Positions 1-8,724 of a DNA stretch of 64,000 nucleotides are shown here, piece by piece (position 1 is the first letter of the stretch; each line of letters begins with the position of its first letter). The stretch spans positions 1-64,000 of the forward strand of contig NZ_JARFVC010000012.1 of assembly GCF_029193815.1 (NCBI RefSeq), given 5' to 3'. A program made the position numbers and the translations under genes. Below the pieces are notes generated by a model. It had not been told where the DNA came from and made no database searches. It was given only the letters and a program-made list of their open reading frames with translations. The stretch is from Cytobacillus sp. S13-E01. GTDB lineage: Bacteria > Bacillota > Bacilli > Bacillales > Bacillaceae_L.

Positions 1-355
1 CGTCACCCTTTTCTTTTCCGAATTCCCGATGGATTTGTTCTACAAGATGATGCAGAATAGCCTCGAAAATAGCTGGAGGAAGATCCGAAAGTTTGCGGGA
101 CAGTTGAGATATACTTATGTTTTTTAAGCCTAGTTCTTTTTGTAAGTTCTTTTTGTGCTTCACCTTGAATCTAATTTTTTTAAGGCTATCAAGCTGCTTC
201 AGCTGAGCATAAATAAATAGTTTTGTAAAGGTTAGACTATCAAGCTTTTTCACATATTTATCAAGCTTCATCTGATCAACCATTTTTAAAATAACTGTTT
301 CATCCATAGGGTGGATGTATTCCTTAAAAACTGTTTTTATGGTATTCTTGTCCAT
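1..355 (-). CDS. IS4-family transposase, N-terminal part (runs off left edge)
   Basis: The minus strand reads an open frame from an ATG at 355-353 to the window edge, 118 codons. It begins MDKNTIKTVFKEYIHPMDET and contains the stretch LTFTKLFIYAQLKQL and later LSRKLSDLPPAIF. This is the N-terminal domain I know from IS4-family transposases of Bacillaceae, which cut and paste their element with a DDE nuclease. The catalytic domain lies outside the window, so intactness cannot be judged. The SD (AAGGAG on the minus strand, 367-362) is well placed and is partly buried in an inverted repeat (see the regulatory entry). Confidence 0.8.
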   Translation of the reverse strand, partial: MDKNTIKTVFKEYIHPMDETVILKMVDQMKLDKYVKKLDSLTFTKLFIYAQLKQLDSLKKIRFKVKHKKNLQKELGLKNISISQLSRKLSDLPPAIFEAILHHLVEQIHREFGKEKGD

Positions 356-361
356 AGATTT

Positions 362-420
362 CTCCTTATAATTGGGATTTGGACAGGACAACCTACCTTC
401 CACCTAATTATAAGGTTTTT
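362..420 (-). promoter_or_regulatory. Inverted repeat covering the transposase ribosome binding site
   Basis: A perfect 10-bp inverted repeat, CCTTATAATT (364-373) and AATTATAAGG (406-415), lies directly upstream of the transposase start. In a transcript entering from outside the element, the arms would pair across a 32-nt loop and bury the AAGG of the SD. Sequestering the transposase SD in read-through transcripts is an established control in IS10 and IS50. That it works so here is inference. The element's own terminal repeat probably lies in or just beyond this stretch. Confidence 0.5.
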
Positions 421-591
421 TTGTATCTATTTGAACTAAAAATTACCAATTATTACAAAAAATTCAATATAAATTTATGTTGAATTAGTCTTGACAAATT
501 GATTTTTATTTAATGCAATGCTAGTGAGGAATTTATAAAATTGTAAGGTTGTGTATAACTTCGTGTCTCTGTCTATCTACGTCTAATACAA

Positions 592-617
592 AATAAAAAG
601 AGATGCCATGCACCTCT
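592..617 (-). terminator. Rho-independent terminator of ywpF
   Basis: On the minus strand an 8-bp stem (AGAGGTGC / GCATCTCT, one G-T pair) with a 3-nt loop is followed by TTTTTATTTT, just beyond the stop codon of the ywpF-like gene. Confidence 0.75.
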
Positions 618-626
618 TCATTCTGA

Positions 627-1067
627 CTATTTTGCACTCGTAGCTGTTCCACGTTTTTCGTGAAGCTTTAATTTAAATTGTGTTAATAATTGCTCACCTT
701 GAAGCCCTTGATCTACTAAGTCATTAAGGACAATTTCAGCTAAGTCAATTTTATTTTTAATTGTTCCATCAAAGAGAATACTAAGGTGTTCATCCATTTT
801 AGTAATGGATTTTACTTTCCCAAAAATCGATGCGGGATCATTACTCTTTTTCGAAATGGTTACATGTAGATGTACTTCTTCATCATTTTTTTGAAGTGTT
901 TCAAAAAGTTCAAGATACTTTTTATCAATAAAAGCTTCCATCAACCAACGATTTTCACCGTCTTCCTTATTGATGATTAAACCGTCCAACAATGTAATTT
1001 CCTCGCGTACCTTAGAAGACTGCTGGTCATGAACGATAGCGAGAGACACTAGCTTAAACGTCTTCAA
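627..1067 (-). CDS. ywpF: YwpF-like protein
   Basis: This 146-residue protein matches the YwpF family of Bacillaceae in length and in its N-terminus (MKTFKLVSLAIV). It also sits next to a short ssb gene, as ywpF does in B. subtilis. No signal peptide or membrane segment is seen and no catalytic motif is recognisable; the function of the family is not established. The start is a TTG eight bases after GGGAGGT. It is transcribed divergently from ssbB and closed by its own terminator. Assignment rests on sequence recall and gene neighbourhood. Confidence 0.7.
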   Translation of the reverse strand: MKTFKLVSLAIVHDQQSSKVREEITLLDGLIINKEDGENRWLMEAFIDKKYLELFETLQKNDEEVHLHVTISKKSNDPASIFGKVKSITKMDEHLSILFDGTIKNKIDLAEIVLNDLVDQGLQGEQLLTQFKLKLHEKRGTATSAK

Positions 1068-1161
1068 CTCTATGACCTCCCTTTTCCTGTTACTTTTACC
1101 AAAAGTATATCATACTTAGACTACCAATCCTATTAAGCGCCAATTGAATAATCTGGTTAAT

Positions 1162-1278
1162 TTCGACATGTTCCGACACTTTCTATGAACATGTCGAAAA
1201 GGATTCGACATGTTCATAGAAGGTGTCGAATCTGGAGAGTCCGTAAAGCATTTCGACATGTTCGTGGAAGGTGTCGAA
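1162..1278. repeat. Three copies of a short palindromic repeat, two forming a long hairpin
   Basis: Three imperfect palindromes of the form TTCGACA..TTC..GAA..TGTCGAA lie at about 1162-1198, 1204-1230 and 1252-1278 in the ywpF/ssbB divergent gap. The right part of the first copy and the second copy form a roughly 24-bp near-perfect inverted repeat. Related copies occur at 19192-19250, so this is a dispersed family. Confidence 0.7.
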
Positions 1279-1329
1279 AAATATCTACAAAATCTATAAT
1301 ATTTTTGTTTTTAATGCTGTTTTTATTTG

Positions 1330-1364
1330 GAAATTAAATTTTGTATAGGAGATAATTTAAATTT
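1330..1364 (+). promoter_or_regulatory. Possible ComK-type AT box pair upstream of ssbB
   Basis: GAAA-N5-TTTT at 1330-1342 is followed after 8 bases by a weaker AT-rich box (GATA-N5-AATT, 1351-1363). ComK sites are paired AAAA-N5-TTTT boxes, and ssbB is a ComK target in B. subtilis. The second box fits poorly and the region is AT-rich, so this is a candidate only. Confidence 0.25.
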
Positions 1365-1469
1365 CAGTGAGGATTTAGGGGTTAATTTACTGAGATGGCG
1401 ATTTTACCCACTAGTTAACTTGTTGTAAGATGAGAGTGTACTTATTTTATTGTCGAAAGGAGTAAAATT

Positions 1470-1817
1470 ATGATTAATAATGTCATATTAGTAGGAAGAT
1501 TGACAAAGGATCCTGAAATTCGCTACACCATGGATGGTCAAGCAGTAGCAAATGTAATACTTGCAGTTGGTAGAAATTTTAAAAACAATGAAGGTGAGAC
1601 ACCAACCGATTTTATTAATTGTACACTTTGGAGAAAGACTGCTGAAAATACAGCGAATTATTGTCGAAAAGGTTCCATTCTTGGGGTGACTGGTAGAATT
1701 CAAACCAGACACTATGAAAATGAATCTGGTAAGAAGATTTATATAACAGAAGTCTTAGCGGAGTCTGTAAAATTTATGGGTGGAAAACCACAAGCTCGAG
1801 AATTAGTAGAAAACTAA
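1470..1817 (+). CDS. ssbB: Single-stranded DNA-binding protein SsbB (competence type)
   Basis: A 115-residue OB-fold single-stranded DNA-binding protein, beginning [20 protein letters not shown] and containing the family block TDFINCTLW. It coats single-stranded DNA in the cytoplasm. It lacks the glycine-rich linker and acidic tail (DDDIPF-like) of the housekeeping SsbA, and its length fits B. subtilis SsbB (about 113 residues), which protects incoming DNA during transformation. Neighbouring ywpF supports this. The ATG follows a clear AAAGGAG. Which paralogue it is, and any ComK control, is inferred from length, missing tail and context. Confidence 0.88.
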   Translation: MINNVILVGRLTKDPEIRYTMDGQAVANVILAVGRNFKNNEGETPTDFINCTLWRKTAENTANYCRKGSILGVTGRIQTRHYENESGKKIYITEVLAESVKFMGGKPQARELVEN

Positions 1818-1841
1818 ATTAGGTTAAATGGAGGACGAAAG

Positions 1842-2030
1842 ATGAGCGAAGAAGAATTAAGGAGATATGATGAAAGGATTGAAAGTTTAGCAAAAGGCAT
1901 CGGCAGACACCTCGAAACACTTCAAGGCCAAATATGGGAGCAGTTTGACCACATCGAACATAAAACATCCGAACGCTTCATAAAAATTGATACGATTTTA
2001 GAAGGTTATATGAGGAAGAAATATGACTGA
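1842..2030 (+). CDS. Small predicted coiled-coil protein, unknown
   Basis: A 62-residue, highly charged protein (MSEEELRRYDERIESLAKG...) preceded by GGAGG at good spacing and starting 24 bases after the ssbB stop, so probably co-transcribed with it. Spacing of hydrophobic residues suggests one long amphipathic helix. There is no signal peptide. I do not recognise a family. A terminator 117 bases downstream closes the unit. Confidence 0.65.
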   Translation: MSEEELRRYDERIESLAKGIGRHLETLQGQIWEQFDHIEHKTSERFIKIDTILEGYMRKKYD

Positions 2031-2146
2031 AAACTACTACCCACCACTAAGAAGATTCCCTTCCCAAATTAGCCTCGCATTAAAGTCGAAATAAAACAAC
2101 CTCAATAGATAAAAGTGAATCCTCGCTAGGGTTACCTCATTTTTTG

Positions 2147-2178
2147 CCAACCACGTTTTTTAGTGGTTGGTTTTTTTT
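2147..2178 (+). terminator. Rho-independent terminator of the ssbB unit
   Basis: A perfect 8-bp stem (CCAACCAC / GTGGTTGG) with an 8-base loop is followed by eight T residues. Confidence 0.88.
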
Positions 2179-2180
2179 AA

Positions 2181-2340
2181 GGGTAAGAAAGTATAATTTT
2201 TTTACCTGGTATTTGTGTCTAACTTCGATTGTCGCTACCTGACGTGGCGGGTTTTAATCGACGCGGCGATGGGCGGGCGCGCATTGCGCTTTTCTTCCCT
2301 AGTTTTGGTGGTGTCTAGCTCTAAGCGCCCTTGTGCTTTT
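2181..2340. repeat. Dispersed GC-rich intergenic repeat, copy A (left part)
   Basis: Starts with the family's AT-rich left block (GTAAGAAAGTATAAT) and carries GTGTCTA, a GGCGGGTTTTAATCGACGCG block, GGCGGGCGCGC and GCGCTTTTCTT. The same blocks recur at 29645, 41124, 46886, 48405 and 55057. Here the copy is divergent and is followed by the 51-bp minisatellite. The rest of this gene-free stretch shows no reading frame with a start signal. Confidence 0.65.
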
Positions 2341-2482
2341 CGTATACTATCAGACTTAATATGTTGATCCTTTTAGACTTTAAACGGCATAATAGATCAA
2401 AAATCCTGGCACGAGATACCTTGGTATCGGTGATTTCTAAATGGAGTCAGGTATAAAAAATATAACACCGCAAAAAATAAAA

Positions 2483-3474
2483 AACGGTAACCAAAAGGGC
2501 AATCTGGTGCCCGAAACTCCGCAAGAAATAAAAAACGTTAACCAAAAGGGTAATCTGATGCCCGAAATCTTGAAAAAAATAAAAAACGGTAACCAAAAGG
2601 GCAATCTGATGCCCGAAATCTTGAAAAAAATAAAAAACGGTAACCAAAAGGGCAATCTGGTGCCCGAAACTCTGCAAAAAATAAAAAACGGTAACCAAAA
2701 GGGCAGTCTGATGCCCGAAATCTTGAAAAAAGTAAAAAACGGTAACCAAAAAGGCAGTCTGATGCCCGAAATCTTGAAAAAAGTAAAAAACGGTAACCAA
2801 AAGGGCAGTCTGATGCCCGAAATCTTGAAAAAGTAAAAAACGGTAATCAAAAGGGCAATCTGATGCCCGAAATCTTGAAAAAAATAAAAAACGGTAACCA
2901 AAAGGGCAGTCTGATGCCCGAAACTCCGCAAAAAGTAAAAAACGGTAATCAAAAGGACAATCTGATGCCCGAAATCTTGAAAAAAATAGAAAACGGTAAT
3001 CAAAAGGGCAATCTGATGCCCGAAATCTTGAAAAAAATAAAAAACGGTAACCAAAAGGGCAATCTGATGCCCGAAACTCCGCAAAAAATAGAAAACGGTA
3101 ACCAAAAGGGCAATCTGATGCCCGAAATCTTGAAAAAAATAAAAAACGGTAACCAAAAGGGCAGTCTGATGCCCGAAATCTTGAAAAAAATAAAAAACGG
3201 TAACCAAAAGGGCAGTCTGATGCCCGAAATCTTGAAAAAAGTAAAAAACGGTAATCAAAAGGGCAATCTGATGCCCGAAATCTTGAAAAAAATAAAAAAC
3301 GGTAACCAAAAGGGCAGTCTGATGCCCGAAATCTTGAAAAAAGTAAAAAACGGTAACCAAAAGGGCAGTCTGATGCCCGAAATCTTGAAAAAAGTAAAAA
3401 ACGGTAATCAAAAGGGCAATCTGATGCCCGAAATCTCGAAAGAAATAAAAAACGGTTATCAAAAGACGTTTTAA
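2483..3474. repeat. 51-bp minisatellite, about 19 full units
   Basis: Nineteen full and one partial copy of a 51-bp unit run head to tail. Each unit carries the palindrome GGTAACC (sometimes GGTAATC) and a small inverted repeat GGGCA..TGCCC. Two unit types alternate irregularly, one with ATCTTGAAAAAA and one with ACTCCGCAAAAA. Because 51 is divisible by three, long open frames arise on both strands. The plus frame (2441-2836, 17-residue repeat NGNQKGNLMPEILKKIK) has no convincing SD and is broken by a one-base loss in an A-run near 2831. I treat it as non-coding. Confidence 0.9.
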
Positions 3475-3482
3475 TCAACGTT

Positions 3483-3530
3483 CCTCAATACGGGCGCGCC
3501 CTGCGCTTTTCTTAAAAAGATAAGAAATTA
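3483..3530. repeat. Right fragment of the dispersed repeat, flanking the minisatellite
   Basis: GGGCGCGCCCTGCGCTTTTCTT followed by AAGATAAGAAATTAT matches the right end and the next left block of the dispersed family, so the minisatellite lies between two pieces of that repeat. Confidence 0.55.
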
Positions 3531-3611
3531 TGAATGCTAAGGTATCCGTCTCCTGGATGATTAGCTAAACTTAAAAAGAGATAGATGGACCGTCATCTAT
3601 CCCAACCAATG

Positions 3612-3740
3612 CTACTTCTTCAACTTCTCTTCAACCAATTGATAAAACCTCTGCCATTGCTCAGACTTAGCCTTATGTTTTTCATCAACAGGAGGTTTCT
3701 TTATATTACTTTTTTTCTTAGCCTCTGTCGTTTTTGCCAT
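3612..3740 (-). CDS. 42-aa basic protein, unknown
   Basis: A minus-strand frame of 42 codons starts at ATG 3740 after AAGGAG at usable spacing and encodes a lysine-rich peptide beginning MAKTTEAKKKSNIKKPP and ending VEEKLKK. It has a disordered basic N-terminal half and a probable helix (SEQWQRFYQLVEEKL). It lies downstream of ywqA on the same strand, separated from it by a palindrome. I do not recognise the family. The strong SD and amphipathic C-terminus favour a real gene. Confidence 0.55.
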   Translation of the reverse strand: MAKTTEAKKKSNIKKPPVDEKHKAKSEQWQRFYQLVEEKLKK

Positions 3741-3759
3741 TGGTTCAACACTCCTTACA

Positions 3760-3810
3760 GGGGCCAGACCCCCACTGGATTAACGCGTTAACGGACTGGG
3801 GTCAGGCCCC
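3760..3810. repeat. 51-bp palindrome with GTTAACGCGTTAAC-like centre
   Basis: GGGGCCAGACCCC and GGGGTCAGGCCCC form arms around a centre containing TTAACGCGTTAA. The arms pair with one mismatch. It lies between ywqA and the 42-aa gene. There is no T-run on either side, so it is not an ordinary terminator; a mobile palindromic repeat is likelier. Confidence 0.6.
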
Positions 3811-3837
3811 ACAACGAGCCTCACAACGAAGGCCCCC

Positions 3838-6609
3838 TTAACGCAACGTAAACAAATCCTTCAAATCGGTGGTTGACAACTCGGTAATCCAGCTCTCACT
3901 TTGGATAATTTCGTCATTAAGTGTTTGCTTTTGCTCAAGCATCTCATCAATTTTTTCTTCTAGCGTACCGGTGCTAATAAACTTGTGGACATGAACAAAG
4001 CGCTGCTGGCCAATACGGTAAGCGCGGTCTGTTGCTTGGTTTTCAACGGCAGGGTTCCACCATCGATCATAGTGAATAACATGATTTGCTGCAGTCAAAT
4101 TCAAACCAGTTCCGCCAGCTTTCAACGATAGAATTAAAATGCTGTGTTTACCGTTCTGGAAGTCCTCAATCATCTGATCGCGCTGTGCCTTAGCTATACT
4201 ACCGTTTAAAAACAGGACTTTTTCACCGAATTCTTTTTCCAGCATACTTTGCATCATTTCACCCATAAAGATATATTGCGTGAAAATTAGACAGCTTTCA
4301 TTTTGGTCACGAATATCACCAACAAGCTCGCGTAGTTTTTCCATCTTACTAGCGCGAGGTAAAATGTCCTTTGGTGTCGCTTCTTTTAAATACAGTGCAG
4401 GATGGTCACAAACCTGTTTCAGCTTACTTAGCATTTTTAAAATAAGGCCTTTACGCTGCATACCGGCAAGCTGTTCAACTTGTTCAAATGTATCCTTTAC
4501 AAGCTGTTCATATAGTGATGCTTGCTCAACAGTTAATGGACAATACTCTTTTTGCTCCAATTTTTCAGGCAAATTCAGTGCTACCTCTTTATCAAGCTTC
4601 GTACGTCTTAGTAAAAATGGACGTATCAGCTTTTGAACCTGCGCAATTTTTTCAGTATCACGATCTTTTTCAATTGGGGCTACATAGCGTTTTTGGAACT
4701 GACCTAAGCTACCCAAATAGCCAGCGTTGGTAAAATCATAAATCGACCATAACTCAGTTAAGCGATTTTCCATCGGTGTCCCGGTTAACGCAATGTGGTG
4801 GTCACCATTAAGTTTCCGAATTGAGCGAGACTGCTTGGTTTGGGCGTTTTTAATATTTTGCGCCTCATCTAAACAAATCGTACCCCATTCATAGGAGGAT
4901 AGCTCTTCAAAATCTAGGTGGGACAGTCCATAAGAAGTCAGAACAACATCTGACCCACTCACGACCTCTTTGAAATCCCCACCTTTTCCACGATTTGATC
5001 CATAATGCAAATGGACATTAAGTGATGGACCGAATTTCTCAAGTTCCTTTTGCCAGTTTCCAAGCACCGAGGTAGGGCAGATGATCAAGGCTGGTTTTCC
5101 ACCTTGCTCTTTCACCGTTAAAAAATAGGCGATCATTTGAATTGTTTTTCCGAGTCCCATATCATCGGCTAAACAGGCACCAAATCCAAAGCGTCGTAAA
5201 AATAGCAACCATTCCACACCATGCTGCTGATATGGCCGCAGTTCTCCGTTAAAACTGGCAGGCACATCGACTTTCGGTAGTTCAGTAATCTCCGTTAACT
5301 GCTTAATCATATTAGTGAGATGACGGTTCAATTGTATTTCAATTTTAGCAAAAGCGCGGGAATCCTCTTCATGTCCGTCACTAGCGGTACTATCAGCTTG
5401 AAGGAGTTCCTGTTCTAACACATCACGAAAATGAAGGCCTTCTTTATTAGCTTTTTGTAAAATCGTTTGAACTTGCTTCATAAATGCAGGATCTAGCTTG
5501 ATCCACTTTCCGCGAATGTTAATCAGTCGGCGTTTTTGATCAACGAGCTGCATGAATTCATCTTCTGATAGTTCAACTCCATTTGTAGAAAATCGCCAAT
5601 CAAAATTGATAATCGATTTTAGGCCAACAAAGGACCTGCGACCTCCAGTAGTACCAGAGCTTTTAACTTTTGCTTTTACAGCAAGCTGGGCATCCTTAAT
5701 CGCTTGCCACCACGATGGTAGCTGAATTTCGACACCTGCATTAAGCAAGCGATGGCTATCATCCATTAAAAAGTCCCAGGCTTGGTGCTCGGTAATCTCT
5801 TCGACAATTCCGTTTCCATCCTTTAGCCAAGGGACAATTTTACACCACATCTGATGATCTTGCGTAATTCGGTTTGCATATTCCTCCCATTTCGGCGGGA
5901 TGATACCTTGCCAGATGATTTGATCATCATGATTTTCTTTGTCTCGTAAAATCGTCTCAAGCTTCCAAATCCCACTATCTTCTTCCGGTTCGTCTAAGCG
6001 GAGTAAAACCTGGAAGGGCGTAGCGTCCTTTTCATAGCCAACCAATTCTAGCCAGCTAGATTCATCGACAAAAAAATCCGTGTCTATGCTAGTCACAAGC
6101 GGAAATGCTTTAACGATGTCATTCCAGGCCTCAAGGAGATGCATATCCTCTTGAATCCAATTATTAAGTGCTGAGCTAAACCACTTTTTCAAAAAATCAT
6201 TATCAGCTAATTCATCATTCATTTTCCAACCAAATTCACCCTGTCGCCACTGATGAAAATCTGGCATAAAATGACCATTTGTTATAGCCTGATACATTGG
6301 TTTCGCAGACGTTTGATAACTCTTAACTGAATCGCTGAGCGTAAACATAATCAAAGAGTTTTCAGGAATACTCGCAAAAAAGTCTAGCGCCATCCAAGGG
6401 GAAAGTAGAACGGCATCATGTCTTCCTAATGTAACTTCCTCTAGAAACGTACCGTAAAAAGATGGCTTGTGCCAGGCAAAGGCTCTGTCACGCCAATCAT
6501 CAATATCAAGCGTTTGATCATCTGGATCCGTACACCAAAAATAAAAACCTTTACCCTCAACCCATTTTGCATCTAGCAGCACCGTACCAACATCAATCAA
6601 GGATTTCAC
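3838..6609 (-). CDS. ywqA: SNF2-family ATP-dependent helicase YwqA
   Basis: A 923-residue SWI2/SNF2 ATPase, close in length to B. subtilis YwqA. The C-terminal half has all helicase motifs: DDMGLGKTIQ (Walker A, about residue 485), DEAQNIKN (about 580), LTGTPMENRL (about 608), and AGGTGLNLT followed by QATDRAYRIGQ (about 865). The N-terminal half is the conserved extension of bacterial SNF2 proteins. It is expected to translocate on double-stranded DNA using ATP; the cellular role is not established. It starts three bases after the ywqB stop, so the pair is one operon, as in B. subtilis. Confidence 0.92.
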   Translation of the reverse strand: MKSLIDVGTVLLDAKWVEGKGFYFWCTDPDDQTLDIDDWRDRAFAWHKPSFYGTFLEEVTLGRHDAVLLSPWMALDFFASIPENSLIMFTLSDSVKSYQTSAKPMYQAITNGHFMPDFHQWRQGEFGWKMNDELADNDFLKKWFSSALNNWIQEDMHLLEAWNDIVKAFPLVTSIDTDFFVDESSWLELVGYEKDATPFQVLLRLDEPEEDSGIWKLETILRDKENHDDQIIWQGIIPPKWEEYANRITQDHQMWCKIVPWLKDGNGIVEEITEHQAWDFLMDDSHRLLNAGVEIQLPSWWQAIKDAQLAVKAKVKSSGTTGGRRSFVGLKSIINFDWRFSTNGVELSEDEFMQLVDQKRRLINIRGKWIKLDPAFMKQVQTILQKANKEGLHFRDVLEQELLQADSTASDGHEEDSRAFAKIEIQLNRHLTNMIKQLTEITELPKVDVPASFNGELRPYQQHGVEWLLFLRRFGFGACLADDMGLGKTIQMIAYFLTVKEQGGKPALIICPTSVLGNWQKELEKFGPSLNVHLHYGSNRGKGGDFKEVVSGSDVVLTSYGLSHLDFEELSSYEWGTICLDEAQNIKNAQTKQSRSIRKLNGDHHIALTGTPMENRLTELWSIYDFTNAGYLGSLGQFQKRYVAPIEKDRDTEKIAQVQKLIRPFLLRRTKLDKEVALNLPEKLEQKEYCPLTVEQASLYEQLVKDTFEQVEQLAGMQRKGLILKMLSKLKQVCDHPALYLKEATPKDILPRASKMEKLRELVGDIRDQNESCLIFTQYIFMGEMMQSMLEKEFGEKVLFLNGSIAKAQRDQMIEDFQNGKHSILILSLKAGGTGLNLTAANHVIHYDRWWNPAVENQATDRAYRIGQQRFVHVHKFISTGTLEEKIDEMLEQKQTLNDEIIQSESWITELSTTDLKDLFTLR

Positions 6610-6612
6610 CCC

Positions 6613-8232
6613 CTACCTTTTAATAAAATTTGCAATTGTTAGTTCCTCTTGAAATGCACGTAAACGCTTAGTTTTTAACGCTAGTTTTTCAATATACATA
6701 TCCCAAGTATCTTCTTGCTTTAATTTACGGTAATAAGAACGCAGTTTTCTTAAATATTTAATGGCACGTTTATAACTAGGACGATTTTTTTGCTTTAGTG
6801 CCTTCGAAACAGCCTGATGGTAAAGAGGCAAAAGCACAGAGCGATCTGAGTTTTCAATTGTTTTTAAAATATAGCGATCATGCTCTTCAATCTCATAGCC
6901 TACAAGCATTTGCAATTCAACCCAACCACGGTAATTTTCATCTTCAATAAGATGCGTCGTGAATTCGAGATAACTATATGGCATAAGTTTTTTCATCGTT
7001 TCTATATAAATCACTTCATCTAAATTTTCGGCATAATCTGAAATTGTATTTAAAAAAGTACGAGCTATATGTCTGCGACTTTCATAGGAATGAAGACCCA
7101 GAATATAGGCTTCTATATGTTCATTAGCATATTCTACCCATGGTTTTATACGGTTCCACTCTGATTCACCCGAAAGCTCGCCAATCCACCAAAATGTATA
7201 ATGGATTGCGGGATTATCGAGCATTTTCAAATAATCAATAGCTAGTTGATCATTTTTTTGTAAAAATGCGTTGTGAGCAAGTGCTAATGCCTTGCCACCT
7301 GACCAGCCATTTGCTTTATTATCCTGTAATATAGATTCCTGCTCCTGATCAACCCACTTTTTCCGGTTAAAAATAGAACTCCAAAGTGTACGATAAAGAT
7401 GAAAACGCTCATATTGGAACAAGGTATTTACAAGCAGGCCATCTCTTATATGCTTTTGCATATCTTCAAGTATGGGCTCGGCTGCAAAGGATAGGGAAAT
7501 ACGTTGTAAATCAATGGCGTCATTTAAAACGCTATCAACCAAATTGTGTATATAAGGTTTTACGGTATAGTCAAATTGATAGGAAGATAGCTTAAGATTT
7601 GGTAATAATGAAATGATTTTTTCAATACTTGTAAGTGCAGCTTGAATTGAAAACAGTAGTTTTAGCTCTTTCGATTTAGGAGCCTTTTTACCTAAAGCTT
7701 GAAAGTAGCGATGATAAATGCTGGAGATGAAATAATAATCTCCTTCAGAGCGACCAGCAACAAATTGCTCAAATTCTTTATCGAAAAAAGAAAGCCAGCT
7801 AGCATAAGATGTATTCTCGTAAGATTTTAATTCACGCGCTTTTATAACCGGGATATCTTCTAGGGTTGGTTTCTTAGTAAGTGGGCCAGATTTCCATCGA
7901 TCTAAAAACTGCCCAACTCCCCCATCACCAATGCTTGAGTAGACAGAAAAAAACACCGCCATTTGATGTCTACAAAAGTCTCCATAAGAACATGAGCATG
8001 TACTCATCTCTAAAATATCCATGTCCAATGTTACATCAGCAGGCATAACATCTTGGACACGTCCGACAATCTCATGATCAACGCTCTTAACGTTGTAAAC
8101 ACTGCCTTGACGATACAACTGTAGGCCTTTTTTAACTACTTTCCGGTCTTCTTCTATATCATTTTTAATAAATGCTTGTAGTTTTTCAGCAAAATGCATG
8201 ATTTGTTCTTTTGATACTTCATTTTGCAGCAT
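6613..8232 (-). CDS. ywqB: SWIM zinc-finger protein YwqB
   Basis: A 539-residue protein with a SWIM zinc-binding motif near residue 80, CSCSYGDFCRH, matching CxC...CxH. SWIM fingers bind DNA or protein partners; in bacteria they commonly occur beside SNF2 helicases such as the adjacent ywqA, with which this gene is translationally close-packed. The rest is mostly helical with no recognised catalytic site. I prefer the ATG at 8232 (MLQNEVSK), ten bases after GGAGG. An ATG two codons earlier (8238) is only four bases from that SD. Confidence 0.85.
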   Translation of the reverse strand: MLQNEVSKEQIMHFAEKLQAFIKNDIEEDRKVVKKGLQLYRQGSVYNVKSVDHEIVGRVQDVMPADVTLDMDILEMSTCSCSYGDFCRHQMAVFFSVYSSIGDGGVGQFLDRWKSGPLTKKPTLEDIPVIKARELKSYENTSYASWLSFFDKEFEQFVAGRSEGDYYFISSIYHRYFQALGKKAPKSKELKLLFSIQAALTSIEKIISLLPNLKLSSYQFDYTVKPYIHNLVDSVLNDAIDLQRISLSFAAEPILEDMQKHIRDGLLVNTLFQYERFHLYRTLWSSIFNRKKWVDQEQESILQDNKANGWSGGKALALAHNAFLQKNDQLAIDYLKMLDNPAIHYTFWWIGELSGESEWNRIKPWVEYANEHIEAYILGLHSYESRRHIARTFLNTISDYAENLDEVIYIETMKKLMPYSYLEFTTHLIEDENYRGWVELQMLVGYEIEEHDRYILKTIENSDRSVLLPLYHQAVSKALKQKNRPSYKRAIKYLRKLRSYYRKLKQEDTWDMYIEKLALKTKRLRAFQEELTIANFIKR

Positions 8233-8466
8233 GAACATTCGTCCTCCAAAAATAAACTTTGTGTAAAATATAACATCCTCGGTAATTATCCATCTTAATA
8301 TTATACCTCAAACACAACAAAAATTGGACGTATAAATGTTTTAGAGGAAAAGTTTAATAGTGACAAGGGTTTGTGCTGCATGCATACATACCCCCATAAG
8401 GATGAACACTTTCTCGAAAATTCTATAAACTATCTTATAAAATCTCCAAGTGAGGTGATTTAAACC

Positions 8467-8634
8467 TTGGGTAGTCATAAATCGCATCATGAAGAAAAAA
8501 ATAAAATGTCTCAGGATAAATTGAGAGAAATTATGCTTCGAGCGTATATGAAAGGTGAAAACCTTAAAAATATAAACGCCGAAGAGCTTATTGCGGATAT
8601 TGCTAGGGATATTAGGGGGAAAAATGGGGCTTAA
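8467..8634 (+). CDS. 55-aa protein, unknown
   Basis: A short frame starts at TTG 8467 after GAGGTGAT and encodes 55 residues. The N-terminus is His- and Lys-rich (GSHKSHHEEKNK), followed by a helical part (DKLREIMLRAYMKGENL, then EELIADIARDIRG). No signal peptide or membrane segment. I do not recognise it. A usable SD and protein-like composition support it, but a TTG start in a short frame leaves doubt. Confidence 0.5.
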   Translation: MGSHKSHHEEKNKMSQDKLREIMLRAYMKGENLKNINAEELIADIARDIRGKNGA

Positions 8635-8688
8635 AACTTCGTCAATCTTAATAAAAATCGACTAGGTTAGGGGAAATACATTAATTAG

Positions 8689-8718
8689 TTGCTTATAATG
8701 AATAATTTATTCTATAAT
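8689..8718 (+). promoter_or_regulatory. Promoter of the predicted antitoxin RNA
   Basis: TTGCTT (8689-8694) and a consensus TATAAT (8713-8718) are separated by 18 bases. Transcription would start near 8725, just before the hairpin that ends the toxin mRNA on the other strand. Confidence 0.6.
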
Positions 8719-8724
8719 AGTAAT

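Noticed and set aside
2483-3474. CRISPR array
   Set aside because: Units are contiguous with no unique spacers and no cas genes are nearby.
2437-3478. Long open frames on both strands (up to 343 codons) across the 51-bp repeats
   Set aside because: They follow from a repeat length divisible by three. No SD precedes any of them and the plus frame is broken by a one-base loss.
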